9,518 nucleotides of DNA, taken from assembly GCA_031270215.1 (NCBI GenBank), contig JAISYB010000150.1, positions 1-9,518 of the forward strand, in the 5' to 3' direction. A model generated the notes under the pieces. The model saw only the letters and a program-made list of their open reading frames with translations, was not told the DNA's origin and did no database searches. Positions 7,579-9,518 of the stretch are shown here, piece by piece. This stretch comes from Streptococcaceae bacterium. Its GTDB lineage: Bacteria; Bacillota; Bacilli; Lactobacillales; Streptococcaceae. Each line of letters starts with the position of its first letter. Positions within the stretch are counted from its first letter, which is position 1. A program made the translations under genes and the position numbers.

Positions 7579-7907
7579 CTAAAATTGTCTAAAGCCAAAC
7601 TCATCATTCCATTTCTTTTTCTTGGGTTTGCCTCGATAGTTCATTCTGTCATGTCGGCGATTATGGCAGTCTTTACAAAGGGTACGCAAGTTAGACAACT
7701 CCATGGCTAGCTCTGGGTAGAACTCTAACTCTTTGATGTGGTCAACTTCCAATACAGAATCATATTGAGTAGTTAGTCTACCCTCTGCTCTACACCATTG
7801 GCAATCTGTTCATAATGATCACGTTCAAGAACTCTTTGCCTTAGTCGTTTCCATTCTGTCGAAGAATAAAATATCGCTCGGGATTTCTTAGTGCTTACAT
7901 CAATCAT
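7579..7907 (-). pseudogene. Phage-type HNH endonuclease, frameshifted
   Basis: This gene encodes a small HNH nuclease of the sort that sits next to terminase in tailed phages and takes part in DNA packaging. The start is ATG at 7907, seven bases after GGAGGTGA. The first frame reads an N-terminal FYSSTEWKRLRQRVLERD block, then hits TAA at 7773-7775 after 44 codons. From about 7804 a second frame carries the rest: CQWC zinc pair, EVDHIKELEF (HNH core), NLRTLCKDCHNRRHDR (second zinc pair plus HNH), a basic tail KPKKKK, and a stop at 7579. The shift falls at about 7803-7806. The span of 329 nt is one base short of a 109-codon gene plus stop, which fits a single-base deletion. A 5-base insertion is the other reading. 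It has no promoter of its own and directly follows the yoeB terminator. Confidence 0.85.
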
Positions 7908-7926
7908 TATCACATCACCTCCAAAC

Positions 7927-7955
7927 AAAAAAGCACACCCAAAAAAGAATGTGCT
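7927..7955 (-). terminator. Intrinsic terminator of the yefM-yoeB operon
   Basis: On the minus strand AGCACATTC pairs with GGGTGTGCT (9 bp, two G-U pairs) around a loop of six Ts, followed by six Ts. It sits 54 nt past the yoeB stop and only a few bases before the ribosome binding site of the HNH remnant, so the HNH gene depended on read-through or anti-termination. Confidence 0.8.
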
Positions 7956-8008
7956 AAAAACATTAAATTAATTGCTAAAACGATTGAATTAGGCGCACAG
8001 ATTAATTT

Positions 8009-8269
8009 CTATTTATAATGAAAACGTGCGGCTGCAATTTTAATCTGCCCATCTTCCAATTTATAGACCAATCTATGCTCATCTGTAATTCTTCTCGACC
8101 AATAGCCAGAAAAATCATGTTTCAACGGCTCTGGCTTTCCAATCCCTTGATAGCCGTTGCGTTCAATATCTCTAATTAACTTATGGATTCTTTTAATCAT
8201 AGGCTTGTTATTTTCAGCAAACCAATGCTCATAATCTTCCCATGCCTCATCAGACCACGACTTAATCAT
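8009..8269 (-). CDS. yoeB: YoeB toxin, ribosome-dependent mRNA endoribonuclease
   Basis: YoeB is the toxin of a type II toxin-antitoxin pair. It enters the ribosomal A site and cuts mRNA at the start or stop of translation unless bound by YefM. The 86-residue protein is full length and clearly intact. WSDEAWEDYEHW opens it as in E. coli YoeB. KPEPLK gives catalytic E47, SGYWSRRITDEHRLVY holds R66, and the C-terminal RFHYK gives H84 and Y85, matching E46, R65, H83 and Y84 of the E. coli enzyme. Its ATG overlaps the last eight bases of yefM, so translation is coupled, the normal layout for this pair. It lies as cargo between two phage gene remnants. Toxicity is not testable from sequence, but nothing suggests inactivation. 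Confidence 0.95.
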   Translation of the reverse strand: MIKSWSDEAWEDYEHWFAENNKPMIKRIHKLIRDIERNGYQGIGKPEPLKHDFSGYWSRRITDEHRLVYKLEDGQIKIAAARFHYK

Positions 8270-8525
8270 CTTTAACCTCGTTCAATTCCCTTACCACACC
8301 TCCGCCGTTTTCTAACGATTGAATTGAGCGATTCAATCGTTCCCTGTTTGCTTCGGACGACATCAAATACAGCGTTTCTTGCCATGAGTTGTAATCATCT
8401 TGGCTCATCACTACAATATTTGAACCATCATTAGACGTCACAATCAAACGTTCAGCATCATCATTGACACGACGCATCACACTTTTTAAATTTTGCCTAA
8501 AATTACTATATGTTACAGCTTCCAT
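8262..8525 (-). CDS. yefM: YefM antitoxin and operon repressor (Phd/YefM family)
   Basis: YefM neutralises YoeB and represses its own operon by binding TGTACA palindromes. The 87-residue product starts MEAVTYSNFRQNLKSVMRRV, the typical Phd/YefM DNA-binding N-terminus, continues with the IVVMSQDDYNSWQETLYLM dimer segment, and ends in an acidic, flexible tail (ELNEVKDD) that would wrap YoeB. The start is ATG at 8525, seven bases after AAGGAG. The frame runs on to an ATG at 8586-8588, but that codon lies at the edge of the -35 box and would be upstream of the transcript. The gene is co-transcribed with yoeB, overlapping by 8 nt, under its own promoter and operator. Confidence 0.95.
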   Translation of the reverse strand: MEAVTYSNFRQNLKSVMRRVNDDAERLIVTSNDGSNIVVMSQDDYNSWQETLYLMSSEANRERLNRSIQSLENGGGVVRELNEVKDD

Positions 8526-8541
8526 GGTCTCACTCCTTTTT

Positions 8542-8566
8542 TTGTTGTACAACAATATTGTACAAT
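8542..8566 (-). promoter_or_regulatory. YefM operator: long and short TGTACA palindromes
   Basis: A perfect 14-bp palindrome TTGTTGTACAACAA (8542-8555) is followed one base later by a perfect 10-bp palindrome ATTGTACAAT (8557-8566). Both have the TGTACA core that E. coli YefM-YoeB recognises as a long and a short site, and their centres are 13 bp apart. The short site covers the -10 box. Confidence 0.82.
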
Positions 8567-8585
8567 TTTTAGCAGCGCGGGTCAA
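8557..8585 (-). promoter_or_regulatory. Promoter of the yefM-yoeB operon
   Basis: On the minus strand TTGACC (8580-8585) and TACAAT (8557-8562) are exactly 17 bp apart, each one base from consensus. The -10 box lies inside the short TGTACA palindrome, so YefM binding would block polymerase. The predicted transcript starts near 8550, about 25 nt before the yefM ATG. Confidence 0.78.
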
Positions 8586-8624
8586 CATTCAAAATAACCA
8601 CAATACAAATTTACCTTAAAAAAC

Positions 8625-8653
8625 ATGAGAAAAACACCCTATTTTTTTCTCAT
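8625..8653 (-). terminator. Stem-loop with T-run, likely leftward terminator
   Basis: ATGAGAAAAA (8625-8634) and TTTTTCTCAT (8644-8653) form a perfect 10-bp stem with a 9-nt loop. On the minus strand it is followed by GTTTTTT, so it could end transcripts from the right, including a possible antisense RNA to the small-peptide module. On the plus strand a run of nine Ts begins about six bases after the stem, so weak bidirectional action is possible. The 8589-8695 stretch otherwise holds no gene. Confidence 0.6.
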
Positions 8654-8695
8654 TCCACTTTTTTTTTAAATATTCAATTATTTTGCTAAAAACTG

Positions 8696-8724
8696 TTGAC
8701 AACATATCTAATATTATATATAAT
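8696..8724 (+). promoter_or_regulatory. Perfect consensus sigma-A promoter of the small-peptide module
   Basis: TTGACA (8696-8701) and TATAAT (8719-8724) match consensus in all 12 positions with the ideal 17-bp spacing. Transcription should begin near 8731, directly before an AGGAGGTG ribosome binding site. It is divergent from yefM-yoeB and drives the plus-strand unit ending at 9104. Confidence 0.88.
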
Positions 8725-8745
8725 ATGATTGTAGGAGGTGTGGAA

Positions 8746-8769
8746 GTGGTTGAAGAAATAATCGTCTAG
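8746..8769 (+). CDS. Possible 7-codon leader peptide
   Basis: A GTG codon five bases after the strong site AGGAGGTG (8733-8740) opens a 7-residue frame, MVEEIIV, ending at TAG 8767-8769. This is the best ribosome binding site in the module, yet it serves only seven codons, followed immediately by a stem-loop. It may be a regulatory leader, or the surviving start of a decayed Fst-like gene, since short toxins of that group often begin with an acidic residue and hydrophobic residues. The sequence alone does not prove translation. Confidence 0.35.
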   Translation: MVEEIIV

Positions 8770-8801
8770 GACAAGGGAGCTTTTGCTCCTCCCCGTCCTT
8801 A
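8768..8801 (+). promoter_or_regulatory. Stem-loop between leader and hydrophobic peptide
   Basis: AGGAC (8768-8772) pairs with GTCCT (8795-8799), and inside it GGAGC (8776-8780) pairs with GCTCC (8785-8789) around a TTTT loop. No T-run follows, so it is not a terminator. It covers the purine-rich AGGG that could act as a ribosome binding region for the downstream ATG, so a role in translation control is plausible. Confidence 0.45.
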
Positions 8802-8804
8802 TTC

Positions 8805-8891
8805 ATGGCTGCTCTATTTTATACCACAGTTTTCGTTATTGCCTTAATCGGCTTGTTTGTGTCAGTAAAAAATCATGTTAAAAGGAGGTAG
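8805..8891 (+). CDS. 28-residue hydrophobic peptide, type I toxin/holin-like candidate
   Basis: The frame encodes 28 residues: a short N-terminus (MAALFYTT), one continuous hydrophobic helix (about 9-20, VFVIALIGLFVS) and a basic tail (KNHVKRR). A single membrane span with a positive tail is the common layout of small holin-like and type I toxin peptides, but I do not recognise a specific family. The ATG at 8805 has no visible ribosome binding site; a stem-loop lies directly upstream. The tail codons AAA-AGG-AGG-TAG are also the ribosome binding site of the next gene, so the two are coupled. It is driven by a perfect promoter at 8696. A possible antisense promoter lies inside it on the other strand. 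It may be untranslated leader instead; the gene call is tentative. Confidence 0.4.
   Translation: MAALFYTTVFVIALIGLFVSVKNHVKRR
8818..8826 (-). promoter_or_regulatory. Possible extended -10 promoter for an antisense RNA
   Basis: On the minus strand TGG-TATAAA is an extended -10 element (TGn plus 5 of 6). The -35 region is poor (TTAAGG, 18 bp upstream). A transcript would run left across the peptide start, stem-loop, leader and promoter, and could stop at the terminator at 8625-8653, giving roughly 190 nt. This is inferred only from position and motif. Confidence 0.3.
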
Positions 8892-8893
8892 TG

Positions 8894-9091
8894 ATGTTTG
8901 TAGATACTGAGAAAATTGAATGGCTTTTAGAGAATAGAAGTCAGTACTTTATTGCCAAAACCTCAGGGATTGCTCAATCTAAGTTATCTGGTTTGAAAAA
9001 CAAAAAGATACTGGTTGAAAATCTTACAATCAGCAGTGGTGCAAAACTAACTGCTCTAGCTATTCAAGAACAACAAACCACTCAGGATTAA
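8894..9091 (+). CDS. 65-residue HTH-like small protein
   Basis: This intact short gene starts at ATG 8894, five bases after GGAGG (8884-8888). A GTG at 8891 is too close to that site. The segment SQYFIAKTSGIAQSKLSGLKN (about 17-37) reads like a Cro/C1-type helix-turn-helix: polar turn AKTSGI, then QSKLSGL as recognition helix. It is followed by KILVENLTISSGAKLTALA, the usual next helix pair of such mini-repressors. The protein is shorter than a full Xre domain at the N-terminus. A DNA-binding regulator of its own module, or of a prophage, is a reasonable guess; the exact role is unknown. Its upstream neighbour's stop codon overlaps the ribosome binding region, and a terminator begins within its last codons. 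Confidence 0.72.
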   Translation: MFVDTEKIEWLLENRSQYFIAKTSGIAQSKLSGLKNKKILVENLTISSGAKLTALAIQEQQTTQD

Positions 9092-9104
9092 CTGGGTGTT
9101 TTTT
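9079..9104 (+). terminator. Intrinsic terminator of the small-peptide module
   Basis: CACTCAG (9079-9085) pairs with CTGGGTG (9092-9098), 7 bp with one G-U pair, around the loop GATTAA, followed by six Ts. The loop contains the stop codon of the HTH-like gene, so the terminator is built into its 3' end. Confidence 0.75.
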
Positions 9105-9117
9105 CACCGCAATCTCC

Positions 9118-9336
9118 TCATTCCGCTTTTTTTGTGCGAATATCGTTGAAATACTCAATTATTTGTGCTCGTTTTCGGCATACATGCCCTACTGACTTTC
9201 CGATTTCCTCCGCAATTTCTTCCCAAGAACGTGGTGCGCTATCCACCCATCTAAGATTAAATATTTTTTTGCTGGGTGTGCTTAATTGTCTATAGCAGCC
9301 CTCACAGTCGTTTTTAAACCGTTCTAGATATTTTAG
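9118..9336 (-). pseudogene. 5'-truncated phage late-gene regulator (ArpU/sigma region 4-like)
   Basis: An open C-terminal fragment of about 72 codons ends at TGA 9118-9120 and has no start codon. Upstream in frame it meets TGA at 9337-9339, inside an inverted repeat. The content is LERFKNDCEGCYRQLSTPSKKIFNLRWVD followed by SWEEIAEEIGKSVGHVCRKRAQIIEYF, a sigma-70 region-4-type helix-turn-helix. Phages of lactic acid bacteria encode such ArpU-type regulators just before the HNH and terminase genes. The HNH remnant at 7579-7907 lies downstream on the same strand, matching that order. The N-terminal half has been lost at the point where the structured sequence 9336-9518 begins. Exact family needs a profile search, but the HTH reading is good. 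Confidence 0.65.
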
Positions 9337-9355
9337 TCACGGGTGTTCCCGTGAC
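9336..9355. repeat. Perfect 8-bp stem-loop at the truncation point
   Basis: GTCACGGG (9336-9343) and CCCGTGAC (9348-9355) are exact inverse copies around TGTT. No T-run follows on either strand, so it is not a terminator. It abuts the truncated end of the regulator fragment, as a terminal hairpin of an inserted IS200/IS605-type element would. Confidence 0.7.
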
Positions 9356-9362
9356 AACATAA

Positions 9363-9386
9363 GGCACTCATATTCATATGAGCACC
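9363..9386. repeat. Stem-loop in the right-edge structured region
   Basis: CTCATA (9367-9372) and TATGAG (9377-9382) form a perfect 6-bp stem around TTCA. Beyond a CA/CA internal loop, GG (9363-9364) pairs with CC (9385-9386). It has no terminator T-run. Confidence 0.55.
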
Positions 9387-9394
9387 CAATTAAC

Positions 9395-9429
9395 TAGCAA
9401 TCCTATATTTTTTTACATAGTAATCCTAT
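9395..9429 (+). repeat. 12-bp direct repeat pair, 23-bp period
   Basis: TAGCAATCCTAT (9395-9406) and TAGTAATCCTAT (9418-9429) match at 11 of 12 positions and start 23 bp apart, close to two helical turns. Such spacing suits a protein binding the same DNA face. Confidence 0.5.
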
Positions 9430-9443
9430 CACATTTAAGTTCG

Positions 9444-9493
9444 TCATAATTGGCTGTGGATATGCTCATATCTTCGCATAATACCAATTATGA
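9444..9493. repeat. Nested 10-bp inverted repeat with inner hairpin
   Basis: TCATAATTGG (9444-9453) and CCAATTATGA (9484-9493) are perfect inverse copies. Between them GATATG-CT-CATATC (9459-9472) is another perfect inverted repeat. Together they can form one long folded structure of 50 bases, on either strand as RNA or single-stranded DNA. Confidence 0.75.
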
Positions 9494-9518
9494 TATACAC
9501 CGCTTACGCCTGCCTACT

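Larger units (their letters stand above)
9336..9518. mobile_element. Possible end of an IS200/IS605-like or other hairpin-ended element
   Basis: This 183-base stretch has no convincing gene. It contains three separate stem-loops (9336-9355, 9363-9386, 9444-9493) and a 12-bp direct repeat pair. It starts where a phage gene is cut off. Y1-transposase elements end in subterminal hairpins without terminal inverted repeats, and TnpB elements carry a folded guide RNA region at this end. On the minus strand a reading frame entering from the right (VGRRKRCIS, stop at 9489-9491) could be a TnpB tail, but I cannot confirm it. A plus-strand frame from ATG 9462 also stays open to the edge. The identity is a hypothesis. 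Confidence 0.3.

Noticed and set aside
7773..7907. Programmed frameshift in the HNH gene
   Set aside because: No slippery heptamer or downstream pseudoknot is visible at the shift point; ordinary mutation is simpler.
8725..8769. Earlier ATG in frame with the 7-codon leader (14 codons)
   Set aside because: It overlaps the -10 region and precedes the expected transcription start, and it has no ribosome binding site.
9060..9107. 15-codon minus-strand frame starting GTG after GAGGAG, directly behind the truncated regulator
   Set aside because: The ribosome binding site and spacing look good, so it may be the start of a lost phage gene, but it stops after 15 codons and lies antisense to the HTH-like gene and its terminator; too little to call.
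7482..9518. CRISPR array or tRNA gene in the accessory segment
   Set aside because: No regularly spaced repeats and no cloverleaf; the only repeats are isolated stem-loops and one direct repeat pair.

Overview
The window comes from a low-GC Gram-positive bacterium. Three things place it most likely in the Lactobacillales: the comEA-comEB-comEC-holA gene order, strong AGGAGG-type ribosome binding sites, and LAB-style intrinsic terminators. I cannot name the species from the sequence.

Positions 1-7400 are chromosomal core, all on the minus strand, so transcription runs right to left. The main block is the late-competence and DNA-uptake operon: comEA (membrane DNA receptor), comEB (dCMP deaminase family) and comEC (DNA channel). 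It is followed by holA (clamp-loader delta subunit) and a SpoU/TrmH-type RNA 2'-O-methyltransferase. Spacings are tight or overlapping (comEB/comEC 20 nt, comEC/holA 4 nt). A small HD-domain hydrolase follows, with its own near-consensus promoter and its own terminator. Last comes pyrC (dihydroorotase, pyrimidine synthesis), with all metal ligands present. Positions 1-146 beyond the pyrC stop hold no gene I can support.

A strong minus-strand terminator at 7443-7481 separates the competence operon from an accessory segment (about 7500-9518) that looks like a decayed prophage with inserted cargo. Reading leftward, the phage parts are a 5'-truncated late-gene regulator of the ArpU/sigma-region-4 kind (9118-9336) and a frameshifted HNH endonuclease (7579-7907). 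Between them lie two cargo modules. One is a complete yefM-yoeB toxin-antitoxin operon, with promoter, double TGTACA palindrome operator and terminator. The other is a plus-strand unit with a perfect consensus promoter (TTGACA-N17-TATAAT), a 7-codon leader with a strong ribosome binding site, a stem-loop, a 28-residue hydrophobic peptide resembling type I toxins, a 65-residue HTH-like protein, and a terminator.

The last 180 bases (9336-9518) have no convincing gene. They are packed with stem-loops and a direct repeat, and they begin exactly where the regulator is truncated. This fits the end of an inserted element, possibly IS200/IS605-like, that continues past the window.

The best candidates for something undescribed are the plus-strand small-peptide module (8625-9104) and the structured right edge.
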